A stretch of DNA of 64,000 bases from CAYFKJ01 sp964528595 (lineage in GTDB: Bacteria > Pseudomonadota > Alphaproteobacteria > UBA2966). A program made the position numbers and the translations under genes. The stretch spans positions 11,156 through 75,155 of the forward strand of contig CAZGTM010000012.1 of the NCBI GenBank assembly GCA_964528595.1. The letters run 5' to 3'. Below are positions 26,801 through 34,189 of the stretch, one piece after another; position 1 is the stretch's first letter; each line of letters opens with the position of its first letter. The notes beneath the pieces were generated by a model, which saw only the letters and a program-made list of their open reading frames with translations, was not told the DNA's origin and did no database searches.

Positions 26801-28705
26801 CGCGTCGATGTCGAGGGCGGCGCCCTGACGCTCGTGCATGCCGAAATCATGAATCCAGATGCTGTCTTCGCGGTGATCCCGGCTGATCTTGTGAGGCACT
26901 TCATCGATGACCTGAAGGCCCATATTCTCCAGGATCGGCAGACAGTCGGATAGCGGAATAGGATTGCCGGCGTGGAAGATCTTGAAGCGCATGGCGTGGG
27001 CCGGCGCGTCCACCGGACGGTAGAGGTTGAGCGCCAGGTCGCCCTCGTTGACGAGCAACTCCATCTTTTCGACGTCGAGCAGCGCTTCGTCCGCGGAAAA
27101 CTCGTCGCGGTATCCCGGCGGGAAGGCGTCGCCATAGGCTTCCAGCAGGCGGTGTGCCTCCGCCTCGCCGAAATGGCCGGTGACGGCGTCATCCAGATCG
27201 TCGCGCCAGGTCCGGGCGGCCTGGCGCAGGCTGTCATCCAGCTGGTCCGGTTCAGGCGTCAGGGGAACCTTGGTGTCGACGGCGATGATGAAATGGATAC
27301 GGGCCAGGGGCGATTCGCCAAGGTGCGTATAGAACGCCGAGACATGGCCGCCGAAGGACTCGGCGAGGATGGTACCGAAAGCGCGGCGCAGGTCGGTGCT
27401 GTGCTGTTCGCGCGGCACGTAAACCAGGCAGGAAACAAACCGGCCGAACGGGTCGCGCCGGTAGAACGCCCGGATGCGCGGGCGTTCCTGCAGTTCGAGA
27501 ACGCCGATCGATATATTGAAGAGGTCCTCTTCCGAGATTTGAAACAACTCATCCCGGGGGAAGGTTTCGACGATATTGATCAAGGCCTTGCCGTCGTGGC
27601 CGGCGGCGGAAAGCCCGGCGTTTTCGACGGACTGTTTAACCTTGCGGCGCAGCAGCGGAATGGCCAGCGGGCTCTGGTTGTAGGCGGCCGAGGTAAAGAG
27701 GCCGATAAATCGCCGTTCGCCCACGACCCGGCCGCGCTTGTCGAAACGCTTGACGCCGATGTAGTCGAGATGGACGGCGCGGTGCACGGTCGAACGCACG
27801 TTGGCCTTGGTAACGAACAGGGGCGTCGGCTGCATCATGAGGTGACGGACTTCGTCGGTCATGGCTGCACCACTGCGCTTGCCACCGGTATGCAGCACAT
27901 GGGTGTTGGGATTTCGCAAAATGCCCAGTCCCGACCCCTTGACCAGCTTCATGGATTTTTCGCTGCGCCCGCCGGAGTAGTCGTATTCGCGCACGCCCAA
28001 GAGCGTGAAGTGGTTGTCGGCCAGCCACTCCAGGAAGGACGTGGCTTCCTCGACCTCTTCCATATCCAGCGGCGGCGGCGTCAGTTTGATGGTGGTGATA
28101 GCTTCGTGCAGCCGGGCCAACATGGGCTTCCAGTCTTCCACGGCGGCCCGCACGTCAGCCAGGATGCTGGTAATCCGGCGCTCGATTTCCTTGCAGGTCT
28201 TGGCCGAGGCCTGGGCCACGATCTCGACGTGCATCCAGGATTCGTTGATGGCGCCGTCGGCGCTCGAACCGATTTCAAGCAACTCCGTCAGTTTGCCCGT
28301 GCCGCCCCGTTTCAGGCAGACGACAGGGTGGACCGCGAGGTTGACGCCGTATCCGGCGCTGCCGAGGCCTTGCGTTACGGAATCGACCAGAAACGGCATA
28401 TCGTCGTTGGCGATCTCGATGACCGTGTGGGGCGAACTCCAGCCATCCTTTTCGGCATCGGGGTTGAAAACGCGGATTATCGGCGTGCCCGGCTTTCTTT
28501 TTTCGGCGAATTTCAGAAGGCTCGTGGCCGCGCCGCAAAGGTTTTCGACGCTGATGTCGTTCACGTCCTCGGGCGCCACGCGTTCGTAGTAGCGATGGAC
28601 GAAAGCAGCCGTCTCGGCTGCTTTTTTCTTGCCCATGGTTTTCTGGAGATGTTTGACGACCTGCTTGATCCGGTCGTCCTTTTGCTTACGCGCCCTGGTC
28701 AGCAT
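23861..28705 (-). CDS. gdhB: NAD-specific glutamate dehydrogenase, large (180 kDa) type
   Basis: 1614 residues, the length of the GDH-180 class. The N-terminal ~700 residues are the regulatory ACT-like part. The catalytic core has RVARGGLRWSDRREDFRTE and KAQMVKNAVIVPVGAKGGF near residues 800-855. The NAD-binding segment is VVGIGDMGGDVFGNGMLLS near residue 985. The C-terminal helical domain completes the family layout. It deaminates L-glutamate to 2-oxoglutarate and ammonium with NAD+, so it is catabolic and anaplerotic. About 270 nt separate it from the divergent OmpV-like gene. No premature stop or frameshift in 4.8 kb. Confidence 0.97.
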   Translation of the reverse strand: MLTRARKQKDDRIKQVVKHLQKTMGKKKAAETAAFVHRYYERVAPEDVNDISVENLCGAATSLLKFAEKRKPGTPIIRVFNPDAEKDGWSSPHTVIEIANDDMPFLVDSVTQGLGSAGYGVNLAVHPVVCLKRGGTGKLTELLEIGSSADGAINESWMHVEIVAQASAKTCKEIERRITSILADVRAAVEDWKPMLARLHEAITTIKLTPPPLDMEEVEEATSFLEWLADNHFTLLGVREYDYSGGRSEKSMKLVKGSGLGILRNPNTHVLHTGGKRSGAAMTDEVRHLMMQPTPLFVTKANVRSTVHRAVHLDYIGVKRFDKRGRVVGERRFIGLFTSAAYNQSPLAIPLLRRKVKQSVENAGLSAAGHDGKALINIVETFPRDELFQISEEDLFNISIGVLELQERPRIRAFYRRDPFGRFVSCLVYVPREQHSTDLRRAFGTILAESFGGHVSAFYTHLGESPLARIHFIIAVDTKVPLTPEPDQLDDSLRQAARTWRDDLDDAVTGHFGEAEAHRLLEAYGDAFPPGYRDEFSADEALLDVEKMELLVNEGDLALNLYRPVDAPAHAMRFKIFHAGNPIPLSDCLPILENMGLQVIDEVPHKISRDHREDSIWIHDFGMHERQGAALDIDAAKDQFEETFAQVWAGNIENDVFNRLVISARLTCREVVALRAYCKYLRQTGITFSQDYMGATLANNPDITRRLVDLFHMRFDPAGKKDRAAPAKRLVARINALLDQVSNLDEDRILRRYLNLIENTLRTNYYQPAADGSIKPYVSFKLNSRQIDELPLPRPHVEIFVYSPRVEAVHLRGGRVARGGLRWSDRREDFRTEVLGLMKAQMVKNAVIVPVGAKGGFVTKRLPEAGGRDGVMEEVVNCYKTFIRGLLDVTDNQTPKGIKAPDDVVRYDDDDAYLVVAADKGTATFSDIANGVAIDYGFWLGDAFASGGSEGYDHKGMGITARGAWESVKRHFREMGIDTQSQNFTVVGIGDMGGDVFGNGMLLSPHIKLLGAFNHMHIFVDPNPNAPASHAERQRLFDKPRSSWADYSTKLISKGGGVFDRSAKSVPISKEMKACFGITRDSLTPLELIKAMLMAEVDLLWNGGIGTYVKSAGESHLDVGDRANDSLRVDGKDLRCRVVGEGGNLGMTQLGRIEYAMTGGRVNTDAIDNSAGVDCSDHEVNIKVLIDSVVAQGKLSHKQRGRVLSQMTDDVADLVLRTNYIQTMAMTTAQSRGVAALEEQGRFMRALERQGRLDRAIEYLPDDEMLTERSAAGAGLTRPEFAVVQSYAKMTLYDDLLASDLPQDPYFADDLVAYFPGLLQTKFPKALAEHSLRREIVATLAANSIVNRVGATFVNDIVEETGVSPADISRAYAVARGAFEFRDLWGGIAALDNVVTADVQTRMNAASENLMRNVTNWFLNNLPQPLDIAGTIKAFAPGIAAVAANIENLAGELELAELEAETAAYIEAGVPHDLARRVASLEAMRSACHIVHAANMTKRGVGEVGDIYFRVGGHLGLDWLRVAAEHIDPESHWERLAIAVIVEDLFGQQRALALKVLDAAGRRSGDAAITSWVDASDGVIQRGAGMIAEFKAAGTIDVAQLALANRQVRAMIVS

Positions 28706-28976
28706 CCACTACCCCCGTCGCATGATCTTGCCTCTGCCCAATTGCGGCCGATCACTGCCTAGCGCATTGATATTGCCGCGAAATAAGCACTTGCCATCTC
28801 TTCGCACCGCTACCATGCCCGCAACGAACCCCGCTGGCAAGAGAAGCCGCGCGGCGCATTTGGTTGACGATTACGCGACGGATGGTAAAACTCTCGCCGC
28901 AATTCCATCGGGAATCGTTGGCCGGCGTCAGGCGATCCCGCTCTAACTCGGCGCGGCAGGGACGGGGCACGGTTCG

Positions 28977-29822
28977 TTGTTGTTCAGATTTTTCGAAATT
29001 TTCGGCCTGTTTGCGCTGCTCGTAGCCGCGCCGGCAAGCGCGAAAGAAGAGCTGAAACCCTTGTGGGAGTTGGGTGTGGTGGGAGCCGTGGGTTTTTTGC
29101 CAGACTACCCGGCGGCGGCGCAGAGCCATGCCCAGGGGGGCGTGCTGCCTTATGTCGTCTATCGCGGAGATTTTATTCGGGCGGGCGATAAAGGTCTGAT
29201 CCGCGGACGTTTCATCCATACCGACCGGGTGGAACTGGACATTTCCCTGGCCGGCTCGTTTCCGGTCGAATCCGATCACAACAAAGCCCGCGACGGCATG
29301 CCCGATCTTGACTGGATGGGCGAAATCGGGCCGCGGCTGCAGGTGACTTTGGCGCGCGCCGCAAGGGATGCGAAAATCGACCTCGAATTACCGCTGCGGG
29401 CCGTCTTTTCCACCGATTTTTCCAATGTGGATTTTCAGGGCTTCGTTTTTGCGCCCGAGATCGCCTATCAGCATGCCGATTTTCTGGGCTGGGCCCTCAA
29501 TTTGAAACTCGGCCTCAGTGCCGATTTCGCCAGCCAGGACCTTGCCGGCTACTTCTACGATGTCCCCGCCAACTTCGCGACGGCAGCGCGTACGGCTTAT
29601 ACCGCCGATGCCGGTTACATGGGCGCCAAACTGCGCCTCAGGGGCTTGAAGCCGCTGGGCTCCCGCTGGAAGGCGTTTGCCGCGCTGCAGGGTGATTTTC
29701 ACCACGGCGCCGCCAACGATCCGAGCCCCCTTTTCAAACAAAAATCCAACGTCAGCGTCGGGATCGGCGCCATTTGGTCGTTCTGGCAATCGGACGCGAT
29801 GGTGCGCAACGGCGAGCCCTAG
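28977..29822 (+). CDS. MipA/OmpV family outer-membrane protein
   Basis: 281 residues. A signal peptide covers about the first 22 residues (FFEIFGLFALLVAAPASA|KEE). The mature part alternates polar and hydrophobic residues like a beta-barrel, with WELGVVGAVGFLPDYPAAAQ near its start and aromatic-rich strands throughout; both are typical of MipA/OmpV. It ends IWSFWQSDAMVRNGEP. The start is one of two adjacent TTG codons at 28977 and 28980; neither has a strong Shine-Dalgarno. The family is described as a peptidoglycan-enzyme scaffold or porin-like protein; role here unknown. Confidence 0.8.
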   Translation: MLFRFFEIFGLFALLVAAPASAKEELKPLWELGVVGAVGFLPDYPAAAQSHAQGGVLPYVVYRGDFIRAGDKGLIRGRFIHTDRVELDISLAGSFPVESDHNKARDGMPDLDWMGEIGPRLQVTLARAARDAKIDLELPLRAVFSTDFSNVDFQGFVFAPEIAYQHADFLGWALNLKLGLSADFASQDLAGYFYDVPANFATAARTAYTADAGYMGAKLRLRGLKPLGSRWKAFAALQGDFHHGAANDPSPLFKQKSNVSVGIGAIWSFWQSDAMVRNGEP

Positions 29823-29911
29823 GTCCGAGCCAAATCTACAGGGCTTGCTTTATTTCGGCTGAATTCCGACAATCGGGCCAACGAATTTGAGTATCGATTG
29901 GAGAAATGGCC

Positions 29912-30271
29912 ATGAGCAGCGCCAACGTCAGCGCCCAGATCAGCCGAGTCTTCGACCAAATTCCCGCGGATGTCCGTGAAACGCTCACCGACCAGCAACG
30001 CGATGCCTTGGTCGGCGTCCTGCATAAAGCGGGCTGGCGCCGGGATCACGCCGTCAACATCCGCTTGAGCCTGCCGCTGGTATTTATGCGTATATTCATC
30101 ACGATCGTTGCGGGTGCGGAACGACGTGACGTCAGCCGCCTGGCGACGGACCGCCACGGTCATCCGTTGCGCACCGCCGGTAATGCCTTATTTGTCGTCT
30201 CAACGGCGGTGATTATCTACGCCATCGCCCTGGCGGGCGTGCTGGCCTATTCCTCGATCATCGAATTTTAG
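29912..30271 (+). CDS. Hypothetical small membrane protein
   Basis: 119 residues from the ATG at 29912, chosen because GGAG at 29900-29903 lies 8 nt upstream; an ATG at 29906 is too close to it. The N-terminal ~60 residues are predicted soluble and helical (SRVFDQIPADVRETLTDQQRDALVGVL). A hydrophobic patch (LPLVFMRIFITIVAG) and a strong C-terminal transmembrane segment (VVSTAVIIYAIALAGVLAYSSII) follow. The middle is basic. I do not recognise the family. It lies between the OmpV-like gene (same strand) and a convergent receiver gene. Confidence 0.65.
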   Translation: MSSANVSAQISRVFDQIPADVRETLTDQQRDALVGVLHKAGWRRDHAVNIRLSLPLVFMRIFITIVAGAERRDVSRLATDRHGHPLRTAGNALFVVSTAVIIYAIALAGVLAYSSIIEF

Positions 30272-30284
30272 GAACGGCGGCGCT

Positions 30285-30686
30285 TTAATCCATCAATTGA
30301 AACAGGCTGTCGAGGCGGGCCTTCAGGTCCTCGGTCTCGATCGGTTTCATGAAGAAATAGGTGGCGCCCGTGCGCTTGGCGGCGTTGAACGCCTCGACGT
30401 CGGTTTTGGCCGTCAGCATCACGAACGGCGTCCCGGGATAATCGGCCCGGAATATTTCCAGCAACTCGAGCCCGTTCATTTTGGGCATCATCCAGTCGCT
30501 CACAACCAGATCGAACGGCTGCTTGCCGTCCTTGACGATTTTCAGGGCGGCCTGGCCATCCTCGGCGACGGTCACATCGGAAACGCCGAGCGAATTCAGG
30601 ACCGTCTTGACCAATTCAGCCATGGGCGCCTCGTCTTCGACGACGAGAACCTTGAGGCCTTGACGTTGCTGAGCATTGAGTGCCAT
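30285..30686 (-). CDS. Single-domain response regulator (CheY-like)
   Basis: 133 residues, receiver domain only. Acid pocket E17-D18 (VVEDEAPM), phospho-acceptor D64 (SDWMMPKMNG), switch Thr92 and Lys114 in MKPIE are all present, so it should be phosphorylated. There is no output domain, so it acts by protein contact, as CheY or as a phosphorelay carrier. No chemotaxis genes or histidine kinase occur nearby. It lies ~90 nt downstream of the tRNA-Gly on the same strand, with a perfect hairpin between. Confidence 0.92.
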   Translation of the reverse strand: MALNAQQRQGLKVLVVEDEAPMAELVKTVLNSLGVSDVTVAEDGQAALKIVKDGKQPFDLVVSDWMMPKMNGLELLEIFRADYPGTPFVMLTAKTDVEAFNAAKRTGATYFFMKPIETEDLKARLDSLFQLMD

Positions 30687-30735
30687 GTCCGTCCCTAATG
30701 CCGCCGCGGCGCCAGGTCCGCGGGTTTCAAACGCA

Positions 30736-30765
30736 TGAGGCCCGGCCTGGTAGGGCCGGGCCTCA
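30736..30765 (-). terminator. Perfect 12-bp hairpin downstream of tRNA-Gly
   Basis: TGAGGCCCGGCC (30736-30747), a 6-nt loop and the exact complement (30754-30765) lie 9 nt after the tRNA 3' end. Read on the reverse strand the stem is followed by TGCGTTTGAAA, which is only weakly U-rich. It probably ends the tRNA transcript or insulates the receiver gene from it. Confidence 0.6.
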
Positions 30766-30774
30766 GCGTGAAAT

Positions 30775-30849
30775 TGGAGCGGGCGATGAGATTCGAACTC
30801 ACGACCCTAACCTTGGCAAGGTTATGCTCTACCCCTGAGCTACGCCCGC
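30775..30849 (-). tRNA. tRNA-Gly (anticodon GCC)
   Basis: Read on the reverse strand, the 75 nt fold into a full cloverleaf. Acceptor GCGGGCG pairs with CGCCCGC; D stem GCTC/GAGC; anticodon stem TAACC/GGTTA with loop TTGCCAA (GCC); T stem GTGAG/CTCAT with loop TTCGAAT. Discriminator U and an encoded CCA complete it. GCC reads GGC and GGU codons. A hairpin follows it 9 nt downstream. Confidence 0.97.
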
Positions 30850-31038
30850 TTTGCTTTCGAGGCCGGGATAATACGCATCGTGCGCCCGTTTGCAAGTCTT
30901 TAACCGCACATCCCGGCCAAACGCCAAATTGCCGGCTTCGCGCCGCCCAGACGTGGCGGAAAAGGCTTGGGCGTGCGCGCCGTCGTGGGTATGTTGCGGA
31001 CGCTGACCATGCCGCCCGATCGATGGAGCCCAAGAGCC

Positions 31039-31539
31039 ATGCCCGCCACGGAAGAAGATCTGCTGACCCGCCTGGGGGAACTGGGTATCGATACGACGAC
31101 AGAGCGCCATCCGCCCCTCCACACCGTCGAGGAGAGCAAGGAATTGCGGGGAAATTTGCCCGGCGCACACTGCAAGAGCCTATTTCTCAAAGACAAAAAA
31201 GGCGCGTTCTGGCTGGTCGTAGCGGAGGAGGATCGCCCGGTCGATCTGAAAACGCTGCATAAAAGAATTGGCTCGGGCCGGTTGTCGTTCGGCAAGCCCG
31301 ACTTGCTGATGGAACTGCTGGGGGTGCGGCCGGGCGCGGTGACGCCGTTCGGCTTGATCAACGATACGGATTGTACCGTCAATGTCGTGCTCGACGCGGA
31401 CATGATGGCCAACGATCTGCTCAACTACCATCCGCTGCACAACGAAGCGACCACCGCCATCGCCTCGGCCGACCTCGTCCGCTTCATCGAAGCCACGGGT
31501 CACGGCATCCAGCAAATCAAGCTCGACGGTCCGCTCTGA
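31039..31539 (+). CDS. Prolyl-tRNA deacylase-like editing protein (ProXp / YbaK-EbsC superfamily)
   Basis: 166 residues. It matches the free-standing tRNA-editing domains (PrdX/ProXp-ala group): HPPLHTVEESKELRGNLPGAHCKSLFLKDKK in the first 55 residues, FGLINDTDCTVNVVLDADM near 105 and YHPLHNEATTAI near 130. Members hydrolyse mischarged Ala- or Cys-tRNA(Pro). The start at 31039 (ATG after GGAGCCCAAGAGCC) gives the standard N-terminus; a longer ORF start at 30967 adds a low-quality leader. Immediately upstream on the opposite strand is the tRNA-Gly. Confidence 0.87.
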   Translation: MPATEEDLLTRLGELGIDTTTERHPPLHTVEESKELRGNLPGAHCKSLFLKDKKGAFWLVVAEEDRPVDLKTLHKRIGSGRLSFGKPDLLMELLGVRPGAVTPFGLINDTDCTVNVVLDADMMANDLLNYHPLHNEATTAIASADLVRFIEATGHGIQQIKLDGPL

Positions 31540-31586
31540 GGGTTGGCCGACGGCGGCCTGCCCGTGCTATCCTTGTAAGATGCGCC

Positions 31587-31682
31587 GTGCCCCCCATCTA
31601 TCTGGATGATGACGGGGCGTTGGTTTCGCCAGAAAATTCCTTCGTCATAAGCCGCCCCAACGATCTAACGCGAGAAGAATAA
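31587..31682 (+). CDS. Possible 31-residue small ORF upstream of the thioredoxin-TPR gene
   Basis: GTG-started ORF encoding PPIYLDDDGALVSPENSFVI then SRPNDLTREE, ending 5 nt before the next gene. The composition looks protein-like rather than random, but there is no clear Shine-Dalgarno and no family I know. It could be only leader sequence. Confidence 0.2.
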   Translation: MPPIYLDDDGALVSPENSFVISRPNDLTREE

Positions 31683-31687
31683 AAAGC

Positions 31688-32590
31688 ATGGAAGAACTAC
31701 TCAGCCAGCCGGACGGCCCAGCCGGACTAATCAAGGAATCAAGTGACGCCACGTTCGTCGAGGATGTCGTCCAGGCCTCGACCGAGGTGCCCGTGATCGT
31801 CGACTTTTGGGCGCCCTGGTGTGGTCCCTGCAAGCAGCTCGGACCGGCCATCGAAAAGGTCGTGACCGCGGCGGCCGGCGCCGTCAAGTTGGTCAAGATC
31901 AACATCGACGAAAACCCCGCTGTCGCTCAGCAGCTGAGAATTCAATCCATCCCCGCCGTCTACGCCTTCAAGAACGGCCAGCCCGTCGACGGTTTCGTCG
32001 GCGCCCTGCCGGAAAGCCAGATCAAGCAGTTCGTCGAAAAACTGGCGGGAGAGATCGGCCCCTCGCAGGCGGAAACCGTGATGGCCGACGCCAAGGCGGC
32101 GCTCGACGCGGGCGACTACGCCCAGGCCGCCGGACTTTTCGGTGAAGCGTTGCGTCTTGAAGCAGGCAATGCCGACGCGCTGGCCGGGCTGGCTCAATGC
32201 TACATCGGCGGCGGTGATTTGGAGCGGGCCCGCCAGACCCTGGAGATCGTCGCGCCGGAAAACGCCGACGATCCCGCCGTGGCCAGCGCCCGCGCCGCCT
32301 TGTCGCTGGCGGACGAGGCCCAGGACGCCGGCGACATTGCCCCGCTGGAAGCCAAGGTGGCGGCGGACGACAAGGACCACCAGGCGCGCTACGACCTGGC
32401 CCAGGCCCTGGTGGCGGCGGACCGTAAGCTGGAGGCGGTCGATCATCTGCTGGCCATTGTCCGCGTCGACCGTACCTGGAACGATGACGGCGCCCGCAAG
32501 CAGTTGCTGAAACTGTTCGAAGCGTTCGGCCCCGAGGACGAGGCGACCCTCGAAGGCCGCCGACAGTTGTCGCTGATCTTGTTCTCCTGA
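31688..32590 (+). CDS. Thioredoxin-domain co-chaperone with TPR-like C-terminus (YbbN/CnoX-like)
   Basis: 300 residues. Residues ~20-120 are a thioredoxin domain with a complete active site FWAPWCGPCKQLGP (Escherichia coli YbbN has a degenerate SQHC instead). The C-terminal ~170 residues are Ala-rich helical repeats (ALDAGDYAQAAGLFGEALRL, LAGLAQCYIGGGDLERARQTL), like the TPR part of YbbN/CnoX. It probably protects unfolded proteins and does dithiol exchange. It heads a forward run thioredoxin - Lon-N - Trm112 - DUF971, an order I recall as common in Alphaproteobacteria. Confidence 0.9.
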   Translation: MEELLSQPDGPAGLIKESSDATFVEDVVQASTEVPVIVDFWAPWCGPCKQLGPAIEKVVTAAAGAVKLVKINIDENPAVAQQLRIQSIPAVYAFKNGQPVDGFVGALPESQIKQFVEKLAGEIGPSQAETVMADAKAALDAGDYAQAAGLFGEALRLEAGNADALAGLAQCYIGGGDLERARQTLEIVAPENADDPAVASARAALSLADEAQDAGDIAPLEAKVAADDKDHQARYDLAQALVAADRKLEAVDHLLAIVRVDRTWNDDGARKQLLKLFEAFGPEDEATLEGRRQLSLILFS

Positions 32591-32623
32591 ACCGGACACC
32601 GCCATGAAACGGCTGGAGCAGAA

Positions 32624-33289
32624 ATGACGGAAGGCCGCCAAGACGTCGGCTTCGATCAGCTGTCCCGTACCATCGCGATTTTTCCGCTGCCGGGCGCGCT
32701 GTTGCTGCCGCGCGGTCAGCTGCCGCTGAACATTTTCGAGCCCCGGTATATCGAAATGGTGCGCGACGCCATGAACGAAACCCACCTGATCGGCATGGTC
32801 CAGCCGAAGGATCCCGAAACCGCCGAGCCGGAGCCGCCGGTCTACAATACGGGCAGTTTGGGACGCATCGACGCCTTCGAGGAGACCGATGACGGCCGCT
32901 TTCTCATCACCCTGACGGGTCTTTGCCGCTTTCATATCGTCGAGGAACTGCCGCAAGCCGACGCGTACCGCCGGGCGCTGGTTTCCTATGACGAATTCCG
33001 CCGCGACTTCGAGGCCGACGTCACCGCCACCTTCGATCGCCAGCAGTTGTTCGTGGCGCTGAGGAACTACCTCGATGTCCACGAGCTGGACGCCGATTGG
33101 AAAGCCCTGGAACGGATTTCTGACGAGTCGCTGATTTCGTCGCTGTCGATGATGTGTCCGTTCGAACCCCGTGAAAAACAGGCCTTGCTGGAGGCGCCGG
33201 GCCTTGGCGACCGCGCCTCGATCCTGACCACGCTGATGAATTTCGCCGGCTCGCCCAGCGGCGGCGACGGTCCGAAATCCATGCAATAG
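32624..33289 (+). CDS. Stand-alone LON N-terminal (substrate-binding) domain protein
   Basis: 221 residues. Typical Lon-N features: IAIFPLPGALLLPRGQLPLNIFEPRYIEMVRDA near residues 14-46, and a beta-rich core with GSLGRIDAFEETDDGRFLITL and CRFHIVEEL. No AAA+ or protease domain follows. It is 33 nt after the thioredoxin-TPR gene. The function of free Lon-N proteins is poorly known; a role in protein quality control with the upstream co-chaperone is inference from co-location. Confidence 0.88.
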   Translation: MTEGRQDVGFDQLSRTIAIFPLPGALLLPRGQLPLNIFEPRYIEMVRDAMNETHLIGMVQPKDPETAEPEPPVYNTGSLGRIDAFEETDDGRFLITLTGLCRFHIVEELPQADAYRRALVSYDEFRRDFEADVTATFDRQQLFVALRNYLDVHELDADWKALERISDESLISSLSMMCPFEPREKQALLEAPGLGDRASILTTLMNFAGSPSGGDGPKSMQ

Positions 33290-33321
33290 CAACCCTCATG
33301 ACGGAAAAGAAGTGACCGACC

Positions 33322-33510
33322 ATGGCAGACAACCAAAATACCGTTGACCCCAAGCTCCTGGAAATCCTGGTCTGTCCGTTGACCAAGGGATCGCTGGAGT
33401 TCGACGCCGAAGCGCACGAATTGATCAGCCGGGAGGCGGGTCTCGCCTATCCCATCCGCGACGGCATCCCCATCATGCTGGTGGACGAAGCCCGCCGGCT
33501 GGAAGATTGA
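33322..33510 (+). CDS. Trm112 family protein
   Basis: 62 residues, usual length. LLEILVCPLTKGSLEFD and AGLAYPIRDGIPIMLVDEAR are the family hallmarks. Only one Cys of the zinc site remains, as in many bacterial members (YcaR type). Bacterial proteins of this family are thought to support methyltransferases or lipid A kinase. It sits between Lon-N and DUF971 genes, 32 and 7 nt away. Confidence 0.93.
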   Translation: MADNQNTVDPKLLEILVCPLTKGSLEFDAEAHELISREAGLAYPIRDGIPIMLVDEARRLED

Positions 33511-33517
33511 GAAGAGG

Positions 33518-33904
33518 ATGTCCGTGATGACAGACGCAGAACAAGCCAAAATCCCCGCGCCGACCGAAATTCGGCTGAAATCGGAGGAAAAGGTGTTGGA
33601 GGTCGACTTTCCCGACGGCAAGTCGTACCGCTTTCCCGCCGAATTGTTGCGCGTCGAAAGCCCGTCGGCGGAAGTCCAAGGCCATGGCCCCGACCAGAAG
33701 AAAATCCTGGCGGGCCGGGCGCATGTGGGGATCACCAGCGTCGAGCCCGTCGGGCACTACGCGGTGCGGATCGTGTTCGACGACCTGCATGATTCCGGAA
33801 TTTACACCTGGGACTACTTTTATGAGCTCGGACCGGTCATGGATGAGGTCTGGAAGGAATACCTTGCGGCACTGGACCGCGAAAGCCTGAGCCGCGAGCC
33901 CTAA
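33518..33904 (+). CDS. DUF971 (gamma-butyrobetaine hydroxylase-like N-domain) protein
   Basis: 128 residues. The DUF971 pattern is clear: TEIRLKSEEKVLEVDFPDGKSYRFPAELLRV near residues 16-46, then HVGITSVEPVGHYAVRIVFDD, and the terminal SGIYTWDYFYELG. The family corresponds to the small N-terminal domain of gamma-butyrobetaine hydroxylase and is found alone in bacteria, often near Fe-S or Mrp genes. No catalytic dioxygenase domain is present. Last gene of this forward run. Confidence 0.9.
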   Translation: MSVMTDAEQAKIPAPTEIRLKSEEKVLEVDFPDGKSYRFPAELLRVESPSAEVQGHGPDQKKILAGRAHVGITSVEPVGHYAVRIVFDDLHDSGIYTWDYFYELGPVMDEVWKEYLAALDRESLSREP

Positions 33905-34189
33905 TTCCCACGAATTCCAGAAAATTCAGTTTTTCCAGTCGGTTAGCCTGATATACTGGATTGGAATCGAGAACCCAAAACTGCATTTCAAGCAGATTTC
34001 GGCGCTTAATCTGGTGTGCCGCCGGATAAATTTCTCTAATAAATTGAAATTTATGAAATAAATCACGAAATGATTAGGCTTGTCGGAAAATCCGGCGGTT
34101 TGTCCGCCAATTATCGCCGTGCGGCGATTTTACGGTGAATTATCAAACCGTTAGAAATTGTTACTCGACTCGAATCTAGCGCTGATTTT
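33905..34189 (+). other. AT-rich spacer between convergent genes
   Basis: This 285-nt spacer is far richer in A+T than the flanking genes and holds no convincing ORF. Two small hairpins lie near its right end: GGCGG/CCGCC (34094-34108) and ATCGCC/GGCGAT followed by TTT (34113-34131), the latter like a weak intrinsic terminator. Nothing else identifiable. Confidence 0.5.

Noticed and set aside
25358..28762. Two long forward open frames (531 and 596 codons) inside the glutamate dehydrogenase gene
   Set aside because: They are antisense shadows of a well-conserved 1614-residue enzyme, and their translations look like low-complexity reverse complements.
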